A DNA stretch of 64,000 nucleotides from Epiperipatus broadwayi (Eukaryota > Onychophora > Udeonychophora > Euonychophora > Peripatidae): NCBI GenBank assembly GCA_028023455.1, contig JAQFVV010006199.1, forward strand, positions 5,714,972-5,778,971. Reading direction: 5' to 3'. The notes under the pieces were generated by a model. The model was not told the origin of the DNA. It saw only the letters and a program-made list of their open reading frames with translations, and did not search any database. Of this stretch, positions 48,980 through 61,614 are shown piece by piece. The number at the start of each line of letters is the position of its first letter. Position 1 is the first letter of the stretch. A program made the translations under genes and the position numbers.

Positions 48980-51900
48980 ATTAAGAAAATCCCTTAAGCA
49001 ATTTATTGCTAAAAAAAATTGAAAATGAGTAAAAAGAAAATAAAAATTTTTTTCGTTTATTCTTTTGAAATTCTTATTGTATTTGGTACTTTGAATATCA
49101 TTTAGTTCTCTGCATATCTGACTATAAAATAATAAATGAATAACAACATATATGCTTAGTACACACTTATTTACAAATGCAAGTATGTCATTAATATCGT
49201 ATCATTAATCTGTAAAAACTTGTCTACAATAAAGCATTATAAAAATTGCCCAACACAATATTTGTCATCTATGATGTACAAAACTCTATAGTTTTAAATA
49301 CCTATTTAGCATATAATATTACTATAAACTGATATGAATGGCCAATAAAAAACATTGTAATCACAATAAAATAATTGCATATAAAAATAATAAATTAACA
49401 ATTTACAAAAAAAATCATATATCATCTCCAAGTGTACATCCATTCATCCATACCATTTTTTAAACAATACATAACAAATGTTCATATTATCTTTGTTAGT
49501 ACAATATGACAACTATATTTTGAGATCTTCAATACCCACTTATGATACATATAAATTATAAAGAAACTGTTAACAAAAAATATTATATGCCTAAAAAAAA
49601 AATTATAGATAAATTTATACCTAAAAATTTTTTTGACTTTACTTTTATCATTTATAGACAGTTTATGAATCCTCAAATTATTTGTTCTAAAGCATGCTTT
49701 ATATTGTCCCAATTCAAACCATAATTTCATGGTAATCAAGAATATTTTATGAAGAAATAGCCTTAATGTTTTAATATTACAAATTGATAGACAATTCTTC
49801 AATATTCAAGATAACAAATATAGCACTGATACAATCCAACACAGTACGAAACTTATATAGCACATTATTTCTTTTATATCACAAGGTAAATAAAATTTTC
49901 TATTACAATAGGGCACACTTTGGTGAATATATTTTATCTTAAAGCCCATTCAAAATAAAAGGTTAATTTTTCACCTTATCCTCGAAAACAAAACACAAAT
50001 TCTTGGAATGCAATAAATTTCACTTTTCAATTATACAAACATTTAAATAAAATATTTTTTTGTATGAATGTATATAGTGTTATCCCAACATCAGACAGAA
50101 GTATGAGTTGTAAAAGTACATTGCTGTCAAAAAAGTTCTAAAGATAAGGTAAATATATTTTAGATATCCACAATCAACAGAGTTTATAGCTACTTTAATT
50201 ATGGTCTCTTAAATATTACTGCCATCAGCATATAGTTCAATTTTATTATTATTATTATTATTATTATCATCATCATCATCATCATCATCAAAATTTAGCA
50301 TGACAAAGAATATAAGAGCTATTAATATCATGACAGTAGGTCAGTGGTTTTTTATTATACAAACTCCAGATATATATATAACTTTATCTTTTATATTTAA
50401 AATTGTTGTTTTGATCAGTTATAACAATTATGCTCATCTTTAAGAATATTTATCTATAGACTTCTCCCAGGTCCACAGGTGTGAAAAGGTTAAAGACCAC
50501 TGCTCTAGTCTTTCATTTTTTTTAAAACAACAATAAACTGATTGATAAGTAGATTAACAAGCCAGTCAGTTAGTTAATTAGTTAATTACTAATACATAGT
50601 AAACTATTTTTATAAGATAAATTTTGTGATCTTAATGAGATCAGTGATTAACAGATTTAAGGCATTATTAATTGATATGACCTTAATTAGTTGGCAAGGC
50701 ATATGTTCTAATAATAGATTTTTTTTAAACTGTCTGGATTTCTAGACATAAATTAATATTACACTTAAAATATATAATTTATTAATAAATTAAAATATTA
50801 TAATAATGATAAATTAATTAAGTATTTTTAAGAAGTTCTCAAAATTTAAATATAATATTTCAAAGAGTAATAATTTTTTTAATTATAATATTACAGTTTA
50901 GATAGTTTTAAATACAAACTCTTTTAAATCATGAATTTTAATTGTAACTACTTTCTTTTAAACTTTTCTCTCAGCCAAAATAACTATTGTACAAGTATGC
51001 TCATCCTTTCAAGATTTAAAATGTTAATTATAAATGTCTAACCAAATTGTAACTAAATATTTGTATTATAAAATACTATAGAAATATTAAAATTATTTTA
51101 AATGTTTGTTTTAATATAACTTATTTACTTTACTTTTTTAAACTATATTGGGTGTGTAATTGTATTTTAAACTAAGAATGATTTAAGACGAATAAAATTA
51201 CAAAATTAACTTAACTGATATTTTAAAATTAATTAAGCTTCTTTTTATTTAGACATAATCCAAAGAAATAGCCTTCTAGAGTGAAATTTTAATATTCACT
51301 ATGTTTGATCCATAAATTGATTTGTTGGAATAGAAGTAAAATATAAAAAATCTCTAAAAAAAATTATATTTATATGTCCACATTATATCCATATACAGTT
51401 CTCTATGCAAACCTTAAGATTACAATATATATATATATATATATTAATTCCAATATTTATAATTCTAATCTAACAGATAAATAATGATTTCATAATATTA
51501 TTTTTGGGAGATTCTGTGTAATAAAAATAAAATAACCAAATAGCTAGCTGATGTTTCACTATAAAATAAGCAATTTCCTCAGAGATTCTTTTTTCTCAAA
51601 TCATAACAATATGTGTGAGATTTAAAATTATTTTTTTCCTTTATTATTTTTTCCTCATATTCAAATTCTATTGGTTGATATATATCAGAATATATTATAA
51701 ATATATAATTATATTAATTGGGAAAAATATATAGATAAACTGGTTGAATAAAGAGCAGTAGAATTATGGAAAATAAATATGAAGGGGAAAAAAACATTGA
51801 ATTTAAGTAAGAAAAAGTATGCAAAATATGAAATACTATTAGATAGTACTAGAAAAAGTTTATTAAAATTTAGTGTAAAAATGACTGAATCAAAAAACTA

Positions 51901-52090
51901 AATTAATATAAGTTGTATATTTTTTATTCCAATAATGATGTTTCTTTGGCTTTATAACAACTAGTATGTTTGGCAGTTTTTGTTTAATGTAAAGAAAGAA
52001 ATGTATGGGCTGAATGGCATTGATCATACTACTATTTACATAGGGCATAAGAAATATTCTATAGCAATTTGCACATTCTATTAAGGGTAA
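48977..52090. other. Non-coding AT-rich stretch
   Basis: No gene is seen. It includes a compound ATT/ATC microsatellite (listed) and a TA run near 51427-51444. Overlapping ORFs at 49482-49802 on both strands lack any motif. Confidence 0.5.
50242..50290. repeat. Compound (ATT)n(ATC)n microsatellite
   Basis: About eight ATT units turn into about eight ATC units without a break. Confidence 0.9.
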
Positions 52091-52426
52091 TTTTAATCTA
52101 TAATAAATTAAAAACTAACTGTGATAAAACACAGTTGCTGAAGCAAATATAAATATAAATTACAAATATAAAGCTGAGTGCTTTTGGTGAACTTAAGCCT
52201 CCATAATCAGGTTTAAGTCCCCTGAAAGCGCTCAGCTTTATATTTGTAATTTTATGTTTAAAGCTTCAGAAAGCCTATGATTATGGAGGCTTAAGTTCTC
52301 TGAAAGTGCTCAGCTTTATATTTGTAATTTTATGCTTAAAACTTCAGCAACTGTATTTTATCACAGTTTTTAATTTATTGATTTTTGTTGGAGTGTGTAT
52401 ATATACATTCTTTTTAATCTATAATA
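52091..52426. mobile_element. Compound fold-back element flanked by 15-bp direct repeats
   Basis: The exact 15-bp repeat ttttaatctataata lies at 52091-52105 and 52412-52426. Inside, the left arm (aaattaaaaact... to ctccataatca, about 52104-52208) is inverted at 52279-52380. The middle segment 52209-52278 is a third, partial copy in the same direction as the right arm (tttaagt..cctgaaag.gctcagcttta). The architecture resembles the 12-kb fold-back: inverted copies of a short unit between 15-17 bp direct repeats. Confidence 0.7.
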
Positions 52427-52654
52427 GTTAACTGGAGGATGAAGTCTTTTTGGCATCTGTTTTCAGAGCAACAGTAAAATAGCTAGTACTCATCAGACTT
52501 TCCAATTTCTGGTTAAAGTTTTGAGTATTTTACCATCATACTTTTATTCTCTAACTAAAAATAGTAGATAACCATTGACCACCTAATATTGGATAATTAG
52601 TTGGCTTAGTTTTCAAATACTTTTCCAAATTAATTAGTATAATTTTTATATAAG
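52427..52654. other. Non-coding AT-rich stretch
   Basis: Nothing recognisable is seen between the fold-back and the SINE head. Confidence 0.4.
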
Positions 52655-52745
52655 TGTCATAGCATCGGCCTGAACATGAACCCGCAACCCGGGCAACTGC
52701 CTGCAAGTACAAGGCAGTCATGCTGACCTCTTGACCACCAATGCA
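52655..52745 (-). repeat. tRNA-derived SINE head
   Basis: On the minus strand, TGGTGGTCAAGAGG resembles an A box. It is followed by a strong anticodon-type stem (ACTGCC ... GGCAGT), TTGCCCGGG, and GGTTCATGTTC as a degenerate B box. It is less AT-rich than its surroundings. No acceptor stem pairs, so it is a SINE or pseudogene rather than a tRNA gene. Confidence 0.5.
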
Positions 52746-53719
52746 AGACTCTAGTATAATTTTATGAGCATCATAACCAACTTTTTACATTTAGGCTGAG
52801 CAAAAAATATGCCTCAAATATTAAAATTTAATTATAACAAATATAAATAAAATTTAAACGTATAAAAAAAAACTGTTATATTTATACACAGGTTTATCAT
52901 GTTATTTTATAAGAGAAATGTTTATGTTGCATCAATTTGTGCATGCGCATGTCAGAAAAATTTGAGAATCTTTTTTGCTTCTGGATCATATTCAGGATAA
53001 AAGTGCCCTGGAAATGAAAATATTCAGCATGCTGAGGTGACAATGAAGAACTCTAATGCTTGTGAGATATATCCACATATAGTGAACATGGCACAGAAAT
53101 TAATAACTAGTTTGCTAAATCTTTTATTTCAATATTTGCTAATAACATTATGTAAATATAAATGTTAATAACGTTTTTTTCTAAATAAACAAAGAAAGAA
53201 AAATTGTTTATATTTATCAAAATTTAAACACAACATTTTTTTTTTTTAGCTAACTAATATGAATAAATTAAACACTATATTATCGTTTTCATTCAGATCC
53301 AATTTTTAAAAATTGTTTTTTTTAAATGTTCAAAAATTATTGTGAAAAAATCTTATTCTCTGTTTATTTTCAATTTTTACAAAAAATATTTTCCTACTAT
53401 TTTAGTGATCTGAATAGTTTTATAAATTGTAATTTATATTGTTGATAATGATAATATTTGCAGGGGAAAGCAATCACTATTTTTTTTAGTAATAGTTTTA
53501 AATAAATAAATCTTATTGATCAAATGGCATTCTTTTCTTGTACATTTTTATAAATATTGAATATATATCTATATTTGAAAAAGAAGAACAATTTTAGATT
53601 AATCTTTTTTTATTAATAATCATTTAGTCAGCCTGGAGACACGTTGACTCCTTTTATGATTGGTCTGCTTTTCTTCCTCTTGAAATTTTTCATTATCTTA
53701 AAACTGATTTATTAATCTT
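52746..53719. other. Non-coding AT-rich stretch
   Basis: Nothing recognisable is seen. Confidence 0.45.
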
Positions 53720-53935
53720 TATTATTGTTGTTGTTGTTCTTATTATTATTATGTTTCAATAATAAACTTTATTTGTCTTATAGAGTTACAAGAGTTTTAC
53801 ATAGCTTAGATTGCTGTGTTTACATGGGCAATCTCTAGTAGATTTACATATTGTAACAGGATGGGAAAATAAGGGTGGTCATCCCTGGGGGGATGGCAAA
53901 ACATCATCCACCCCAAGTTAATAAAATAGTTCAAA
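53720..53935 (-). repeat. 3' end of a retroelement, related to the 59.7-kb tandem repeat
   Basis: agttacaagagttttacatag followed by ttacatgggcaatct matches each unit of the tandem repeat at 59715-60152. On the minus strand it ends with AATAAAGTTTATTATTG and then AAT trinucleotides (53720-53755), like the tail of a LINE or SINE. The right part contains a small hairpin around ggtggtcatccctggggggatgg. Confidence 0.5.
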
Positions 53936-54430
53936 TAAAATTTAAATAATGAGATAAAATACAAAATTATAAAGTAAGATGTTAAAGTAAGTATTAAATA
54001 AGCTATTACAGTATAAAGATATTAAGTAATGTTCAATATCACAAAATATAAAAGAAATGTTATATATTACATAAAAGAGCATGAGAGCTCTCTGAGAGAT
54101 CAGCACAGTTAAGTCCTTACAACAATTATAATCATAATTAACCAGACATCAACCAGCATTAGAAAAATAGAAATATTTACTGAATAATACTCAAAAATAA
54201 ATACTCATTCATCATCATGAATGATCCACAATCAAAATAAATTAGAATAAAATCAATACTCTTTGTCACATTGGAATATCTATTAATTACTAGTAAAATG
54301 TGCGTTTAAATTTACATTACTAAAACTACTGTTTTAAAATAGTTAAATAATAATATGGATATAAATTAACTCATTAATTGAATAATAAAAATAAAACTAA
54401 AGTAAAATCTGATTTTGTAGAAATTCACTT

Positions 54431-54777
54431 ACCGGGGGGGTCTGTTTTTTTGGGGGGGTTGATTTTCATACGCTTTTTTTTTGTTGGGGGGTTTTTTTTG
54501 GGGGGTCTTTTTTTTCGCCTTTTTTTTTTTATGAGTTTGGTGGGGTATTGTCCTTTGCCTCCCTTTTTTGGTGGGGGGTGGTTTTCAATGGGTGGGGGTG
54601 GGGGGGTGGGGTTTTTTTGCGTTGGCCCGGGTGGGTATTGCGGGGGGGGGGGGGGGTGGGGGGTGGGGGGGGGGTTGGGGGGGGGTGTTTGGGGTTTTTT
54701 TTTTTGGGTGGTTTTGGGTTTTGGGGGGGGGGGTGGTGGGGGTGGTGGGGGGGGGGGGGGGGGGGGGGGTGGGGGGT

Positions 54778-54839
<62 letters not shown>
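54431..54839. other. T/G-only block degrading into 62 consecutive Gs, probable artefact
   Basis: After normal sequence up to ttcacttaccg, the text becomes almost purely G and T with steadily longer G runs, ending in 62 Gs (54778-54839). It then returns abruptly to ordinary sequence (attgtcagtaactg). Glycine-rich ORFs in all three plus-strand frames are a by-product. The pattern looks like low-quality read ends, where lost signal is called G, used to bridge a gap. Confidence 0.7.
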
Positions 54840-54840
<1 letters not shown>

Positions 54841-54859
54841 TTGTCAGTAACTGATTAAC

Positions 54860-55529
54860 AATCGAATTCTAGAAATTTAATAAAAAAAATCATCCACGGG
54901 ATATAAATGAACAGTTAGGTTACTCCAGAAAACAAAAGACAAAGAAAACTATTTAAGCAGGGGTAAAAAATGCAATATCTTTTTTCTCCATTTCTTGTGT
55001 ACTCACGCAACTAGATTGTGTATATATGTGAAACAGTGGAAGAATAGTGGGAATTTATTTCCAGACCCAGGATCTCAGCTCCTGAAGATAATCAAGCTGA
55101 TTAGAGATTAAACAGATCACCCTTATTTATTGTAATTTATATGCACCTCGAGAGCTCATAAAACGAAAGAACATTTGCCAAAATTGGGTAAATAATGATT
55201 TCATTAATCATTAATAGTGTGATTAAACAGGAGACTTCAATTGTGAGGATATTGACTTTATATATAGATTTATTATTATAACCTATATATAGCAACTATA
55301 TATGTATATATTACTAGAATATTATTGTCTTGTCATGTATTAAAATTAGTTATAAGATTGTTCTGCAGTGGGGTTATTTAGTTATTTGAGAGATGGAATA
55401 ATTTTAAAAATCACTTGCTAGTCTTAATTGAGATAAAGTTAAGATCAAGATATAGTACACATATTTCACAATAATTTTTAAAATTAGTTTTGCATAAATA
55501 GCATCTTTTTTTCTTTCTCAATTGCAGTT
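54860..55529. other. Non-coding stretch
   Basis: Nothing recognisable is seen. Confidence 0.4.
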
Positions 55530-55680
55530 GAGATTAAGCCAAGTGCTAATTTTGTAGTGATGATCACCAATATGTAATCATCATCAGACTTACATTGGGC
55601 ATCCATCTATAATAATTGCCACTAATACATGATCATCATCAGCCTTCAGTTAGGTAGCCATTTGTAATAAAAATTTGACT
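55530..55680. repeat. Diverged 55-bp tandem repeat, two copies
   Basis: The phrase atcatcatcag.ctt..(g)tt.gg.a.ccat.t.taataa recurs with a 55-base period at 55577 and 55632. Confidence 0.6.
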
Positions 55681-55835
55681 AGGTTTTAGGGAAAAAAAAT
55701 AGGTCTAACAATTTGGAATATTTTAACTTGGTGAAGTATTTACTATTATCAATTCTTATACAACACACAAAAAAATTTATTATGCTTATTAAGCAAAAAA
55801 AATTATATTAATAAAAATATAGTATGCACACAAAA

Positions 55836-56090
55836 TTAAATAATAATACCTATAGTCATGACTTTAATGTTCATGGAGTCCTTTCCATTACAATTTCCAG
55901 TTTTCTTTTCAAATGATGTTTTCTTTGAAGATTTCTTAACATGGGCCTGGTTAAATTGGTCCTTTCCAGAGTCTGTAGCAAGTCCAGATACATGAAAAAG
56001 CAATTTTTTGCCCAGTTGGTTCTCTTGATTTTCCATGTGAGACAGATGCAGACAGAACATATTCTTGGTTGAAAGCAAGATTGTAGACAA
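55836..56090 (-). CDS. Unrecognised ORF
   Basis: A minus-strand frame of 84 residues, lysine and serine-rich in its second half (KKSSKKTSFEKKTG), with less biased composition than its flanks. I recognise no domain. It could be an exon piece, since GTATTATT follows a possible donor near 55845, or a transposon scrap. It is immediately followed on the right by tandem repeats. Confidence 0.15.
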   Translation of the reverse strand: MSTILLSTKNMFCLHLSHMENQENQLGKKLLFHVSGLATDSGKDQFNQAHVKKSSKKTSFEKKTGNCNGKDSMNIKVMTIGIII

Positions 56091-56234
56091 TTTTAGGGGG
56101 GATACCTTCCCTACATTTTTATTTCAGTGAAGATAGGCTACACAAAGGAAAGTGATGCCTAACTTTTAGCTGAATCTAGCACATGGTTTTCATGGTACAA
56201 ATCATTTTAGTGCTAACCTCATAATATGCTAAAA

Positions 56235-56475
56235 GCTGGAATAAAAACTTCTGATAGTCTTTTCAATAGCTTGGTATCAGCTAATTAAGCTTGGGCTGCT
56301 ATTTCTTTAACAGCTAAGTTAAAAATACTTCTACTGTTTTTTTTCAGCAGCTGGATTGAGATTTGACTGCTCTCTCTTCAATAGCCAAATTGTGAATACT
56401 TTCTTCTATCTTTTTCAGCAGCAGAATTAAGATTTGACAGCTCTATCCAACAGTTAAGTTAGCAATAATCTCTCC
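56235..56475. repeat. ~70-bp tandem repeat, about 3.5 copies
   Basis: The motif cagcagc.g.att.agatttgac.gctct..(c)aa.agc.aa.tt...aatact recurs at about 56265, 56345 and 56415 with moderate divergence. Confidence 0.65.
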
Positions 56476-56896
56476 AGACACTTGGGTATTATCACTAAAT
56501 CATACCCCCACACATTTTTAGAACAATCTTGCCCATCAGTCAATTACAATCTGTGTCTTGCATAATTTTTATGACAACCAATCATATAAAATTTCTATGA
56601 ATACAATGGTTCAGCCAATTTCCTTTTTAATCATAGATATTATAAACAAGTCAAGAACTTAAATTTAACAACATAAAATTCTTGACATTCCTTTATAATT
56701 AAAAACAAAATCTTCTTGCAAAAAACAACAAGATAATCAGTTAATTGCACTGATATGATTTTCCTTTTTCATTAAAGAGTTAAAAAAAAAACTTTGATTA
56801 ATTAAAAATAAAATTTACAAAGTTATTAAAATCTTATTTTGCTCTTCCCTGTTTTTTATTTTATTATTATTTTAAAAAAATACTCTTAATATATAT
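56476..56896. other. Non-coding stretch
   Basis: Nothing recognisable is seen. Confidence 0.4.
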
Positions 56897-59440
56897 TGTA
56901 ACGGTCAGAAAACGTGTGACTTGTAAACATAGTGCAGAATTCAACCACCATACAGAACAGCAGCACTATCGAGTAGCGAAGCCACCTGTGGTACTGAGTT
57001 CAAACATAGTTTATCGGTTCCACAATACAATTCACGAAACAACGCATCTGATGCAACATTAGTAAATATTTCCTTAGGCACGGTGGTCAGGGATATGCAA
57101 GAGACTCATGATTTTTATTCTCGAGTTAGCCAATAATCAAACTAATATTAATTAAACATTCATATTTACATAATCGAGGAAATATTATATAGAATGGGTA
57201 TCGAATAAATGAAACGTAATTGCAGACATATAGTTTAAAATTATTTATTAATACATTTTAATAAAACAATCATTAATAATAATATTTTGTGGATTTAAAG
57301 CTTCAGTAGTGGGATTGGCGACATGATTATATTTTAACGAATACATTTATTTATTTAGACATTATTTTATATTGAGGATTTCAGTAGCGGTATTTCCGAT
57401 ACTGAAATGTTTACAAAAGGAATACATTTATTTGAAAGCGTAATCTAGCTACCTAAAATTCTCGAGTGAGTATTTCTAATGCATGCATGGAGGGATTTAT
57501 ACCTTTGCAATGCAAGAGTCTAAAGTATGGGTTATAAGAGTAATGGCAGACATATATTTATTTAATTAAAATATTTATTTATAACTAAGGGCAAACATTT
57601 ATTTGAGAGTGAATTATGCAGATAATGCAGAGGCGGAGTGATATATAGAATAATAAGATTAAGTGAAGGAACACGTGGTACACTTTAGAAAGGCGATATG
57701 GAATGGCAGTATATTGAAACTGCAATGCCGCGAATGAATTTTATAAAACGGTCAGGCTGGTCTCTGCCACGGCCCGACAAAGTAAGGTGTCACATAAGCA
57801 TAACCAGGGACAAGCGGTACGTGTCGCAATTTGCTGCTGGCTGCATGACAGTCAAATCCTACGGGAGAATTTATTATGTCCGCTTGTGTAGGACGACAGG
57901 GGTTAATTTCAACCCTGAAGAATCCGGAATATTTATGGTGGAATAGATCATCGCATCTCTAAAATGTAACACATGTATACTGTATAAACGATTATGATGA
58001 GATTTAAGTAGATTTCTGACTCGGCCCGACATTATCAACATTTACTAAAGAACGTTGGTGACTCTCAAAGAAATGTAATTTTCTGGAATTATTCATGATG
58101 ATTTAGTAAATACAAAACATTTACATCAGCCATTTGCGAAGTAGTAGACCCCTGCATTACAATAAATGAAGCATTGAATGCGTGTCGATTTATATGAAAG
58201 TTAAGTCATTAAAGAAAGTAAATATTAATGAAAATTTGACACGCATTCATTGTTTTAAGCGATCATAGATTTAAACTTTGAAAATTGAAATAATTATGAG
58301 CATGCAATAATTAAATAATAACTATAGATAGAAATGTAGATTATAGAAATACGCACCCAAGACAGAATGAGGTAAGCTAGATTAGTAGAGAAATTTACAC
58401 ATTAAGTTAATTATTCAGTTTTAGTTATACAAATGATAGTTTTTACATTTTATAATTTAGATAAGTAGTATGAAGAAAAGCTATAGCATATTATTAGAGT
58501 ACTCTAGAGTTTGAACACAGACAGGTACCTGTTTTATAAGAAGTTTTCCGAGTCCATTAGTTTAGCAGCAAAAAGTTCACGAGTGGCAAGTCTTTCTTGT
58601 ATTTAGATATTTCATTTAATTTCACAACAGCAGCAGCTTTTTCATTTATTTCAGGCAGCAGATCTTCATGGTGAATTTATGATGGGCAATGGAAAGTTAA
58701 GCATCCGGTGGGCCATAACCCGATGGAGAATAATCTAGGTGCTTTACTCGGTCATACCTTGGCAGGAACAAATTACTTTATTATTTTGGAGACTCAGTGA
58801 TCGAGAACCAAGCTAAAGTTTAAGTGAATGTCTCCAGCAAGTCTAAGATGGCCTCTTTTCTTATCTTGATCTTTCACATTTTGTTAAAATATTTTTAGGT
58901 TCTCCTTAATCTGCCCTGAGGATAATCAATGCATTTAGTTGGTTTTTAATTAAAGAAAGCTGCCGTTCTATTGTTTACATTTTACATTTACTAATTATAT
59001 TTTGGGGAATTTTTCTTTAATTAATCTATTATCTATCACTGACCGATGCTTTTAAATTTCAAAAACAAAAAGGGAACATAAGATTATTTTAACTTTTAAT
59101 TAAATATTACATCAGATATTTTTAGAACTATTATTAAACGAAATTTAAACAAAGCAATAAATACGAACTTTATAATGCAAAATAAATGATTAAAATTATA
59201 CATTTTTATATAACTAAAAGAAATCTAAATTATATTATTTTATCCCTATTTATTGCCTTTAATTTGAGATCGAAATGTGTGCATGTTTATGCTGAATTCT
59301 ACACATATTTATACATTTTTAATATTGTTACACACACAATTTGATATCAAAAAGTTTAAATTTGGGCGGGATAGACCGGTCAATGAGAGACGACAGAAAA
59401 AGGTGAAACTTAAGATTCGAATACGAATCTTACTGTTTCA
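56897..59440. mobile_element. Candidate solo LTR related to the gag-only element
   Basis: It begins TGTAACGGTCAGAAAACGTG and ends ACTGTTTCA, compared with TGTACCAGTCGAAAAATGTC ... CTTTTCA in the 34-42 kb LTRs. Its length (2544 bp) is close to theirs (about 2600). The tetranucleotide atat sits immediately outside each end (56893-56896 and 59441-59444), as a 4-bp target duplication would. Internal echoes include an AAGATGGC..TTTT block at the matching end. The composition is less AT-rich than its surroundings. No second copy or interior is seen, so it would be a recombination remnant. The 82-residue ORF at 57698-57946 has no known motif. Confidence 0.5.
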
Positions 59441-59714
59441 ATATATATATTTAGGGAATTTTATAACATTAAGTTGAATAATGACCTTTAATTTTTAGAT
59501 CTAAGAAAATTTTAAATATTTTCACCCATTAATAAAATAATTTTTTTTCTTCTCAAAATTGAGGAACATGCTGCCAATAGGTCTAAAAAAATTTAAATAT
59601 TTTTCCCCATTAATAAAATATTTTTTTATTCTCAAAACTGATGAACATGCTGCCAACTATCTAATTATTTTTTTTTTTCTAATGCAGCTATGTAATCAAC
59701 TGGTTACAATATAT
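59441..59714. other. Non-coding stretch with a short duplication
   Basis: ttttcacccattaataaaataatttttttt...ctcaaaattgaggaacatgctgcc is repeated with a ~70-base period at about 59520 and 59592. Confidence 0.6.
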
Positions 59715-60152
59715 AAAAGTTGATTTATTGGTTTACACAGGATAGCAGGAATTTTTACATACTGTGGTTTAGTTACAAGAGTTTTATATAACTTGAATTG
59801 CTGTAGTTACATGGGCAATCCATAAATGTAGGTTTACATATGTAAAAGTTGATTTATTGATTTCCATGAGATTACAATAATTTTTTCATGCTTTGGATTA
59901 GTTACAAGAATTTTATATGACATGAATTGCTGTGGTTGCATGGGCAATCTGTAGTTATGGGTTATGTATGTACAAGTTGATTTATTTATTTACATAAGAT
60001 TATAGGAATTTTTATATGCTGCAGATTAATTACAAGGGCTTCACATAGCTTGGATTGCCAAGGTTACATGGGCAATCTATAGTTGTAAGTTTACATATAT
60101 AAAACTTGTTTTATTGATTTATACAAGATTACATAAATTTTACATTTTCTGG
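59715..60152 (-). repeat. 129-bp tandem repeat, 3.4 copies
   Basis: Units begin at about 59715, 59844, 59972 and 60101 (periods 129, 128 and 129). Each has (a)aagttgatttatt, then gttacaag..ttt, then ttgc...ttacatgggcaatc. A single dispersed copy with a retroelement-type tail is at 53.7-53.9 kb, so this is probably an expanded 3' UTR of a minus-strand LINE or SINE. Confidence 0.8.
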
Positions 60153-61614
60153 ACTTCTATATCTATAGGTGCAAACCAGATTTATTTTTATGTAGTTGGG
60201 TTTCCTGGGTGACATAAGCAAGGGTCTAGAATTTTTCATGATAGGGTGATAATTGTCTGTGAGGTCCACACATGTGATGGCTTTGTCTCCATATTGTTTT
60301 CTTGTCAAGGTTAGGTTTTGAGTAGCTTTGGAGCATAAAAAACTAGAGCTCAACTTGGTTGTGAACAAATGGACTGTTGCTGCTTTGGACTTTGAAACAT
60401 TGCACTGGTATTACAGTCAACAGACACTGATCATGGTTGCAGTGTATTTGTTGATTGTGGGAAGTAGGAATATGATCTATGGAGTCAGATAATGGGTATT
60501 CAGTTTGTGTGAGGCCATGTCCAGCATCAACAGGTCAACATCTGTTTTGGTTTTTTAAGTTGCCATATCTATTCGGGGAGGGGTGTCCAGCTTTTTTTTG
60601 TTTCTCATGTGTATGATTATAAATAAGAGCTTCTGGGGCAGTATTAACCTTGTATGAGACAATGTTGTCTTCAGTTGTTGCATGGGAAGAAGTTTTGGAA
60701 ACAATATTATCTGAATCAGGGGTTGTTTGTATCAGTTAAGTTGGCATAATTATCATTATCTGCCTCATAGAATATCAAATCAATAATTTGTGGAGTAAGG
60801 TTGAGGGGATGAGTATATAGAATAAGTAGTATGTCTGTGGATAAATTCTTTTCTGTTTATGGATGTAATCATTTGCTGTTTATGGATGTAATCATGGAAA
60901 GATTTGCTATTGACTGTTCTTTCTTGACTTGGGGATTTAGGTGATCAACTGGTTTTCCTGAAAGTGAAGTTTGGAGACTAATGCTAAATGACCCCACTGG
61001 TGACAGGAATAGCACTGGAATTTCAATCCTCTGATATATAGGCATAGGGTAGCTTTTTGATAAAGATTTGTGTTGGGAATTATGTTTGGATTGATGTTCA
61101 TGGTGCTGTTGTAATTTGAAATTATAGCTATTACTAGGAATGGGTATAGGGGTATTCTTTAAATATATAAGGTGAAAAGTCATAAATTTTCCAAGCTGGA
61201 AATCTTGTAGGGTGTATCCCAAGTAGATGTTTTGAATATGCCTGTGATATAGTTGTAGCGATTTGGACCCATTGTAATTAAGGCAAACTTTCCAAGTGTT
61301 TTTATTTGTGTTTGAAATCAGTCTCTCTGTGTGATCTAAAAGAAACTCGATTATCAAATACCTGGGATTTGGATGGTCAGCAATATGTGCAATGGTATCC
61401 CACATCCCATGCAAAGATATTGCATCAAATAATAATTGCCTAGGAAATTTATATAGAGAAATGTTGATGTCTGTGGCAGATAGAATTATGGATCTAGCAG
61501 AAAAATCTTTTAAAAGTTACTTTTCATTGGTTATCATAAGAGCATCTGTGTTTCAAACTGTAGAGGTGGGCATTGTGCTTTTTGGATATTGAAGTCTAGT
61601 TCTGTGATGTCACT
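60153..61614 (-). pseudogene. LINE ORF1 remnant
   Basis: On the minus strand from about 61610, DITELDFNIQ is followed (after a stop near 61520) by SLYKFPRQLLFDAISLHGMW and AHIADHPNPRYLIIEF. These parallel ISELDIEQ, LYKFPLEQLYSLI and LNHPNDRYVFVEF in the ORF1 at 28.7-29.1 kb. The longest open part is 61414-60869. It continues into a Ser/Asn/Gln-rich tail in shifted frames down to about 60130. The zinc knuckle is not recognisable. ORF2 is missing: the tandem repeat lies directly to the left. It is not functional. Confidence 0.6.

Noticed and set aside
48803-48997. ORF of alternating Tyr-Ile
   Set aside because: It is the translation of the TA microsatellite.
50242-50290. Regular short repeats that might suggest a CRISPR-like array
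   Set aside because: It is a trinucleotide microsatellite without spacers in a eukaryotic context. No CRISPR array exists in the window.
54378-54858. Three overlapping glycine-rich ORFs
   Set aside because: They are translations of a G/T-only, poly-G tract in all three plus-strand frames; not genes.
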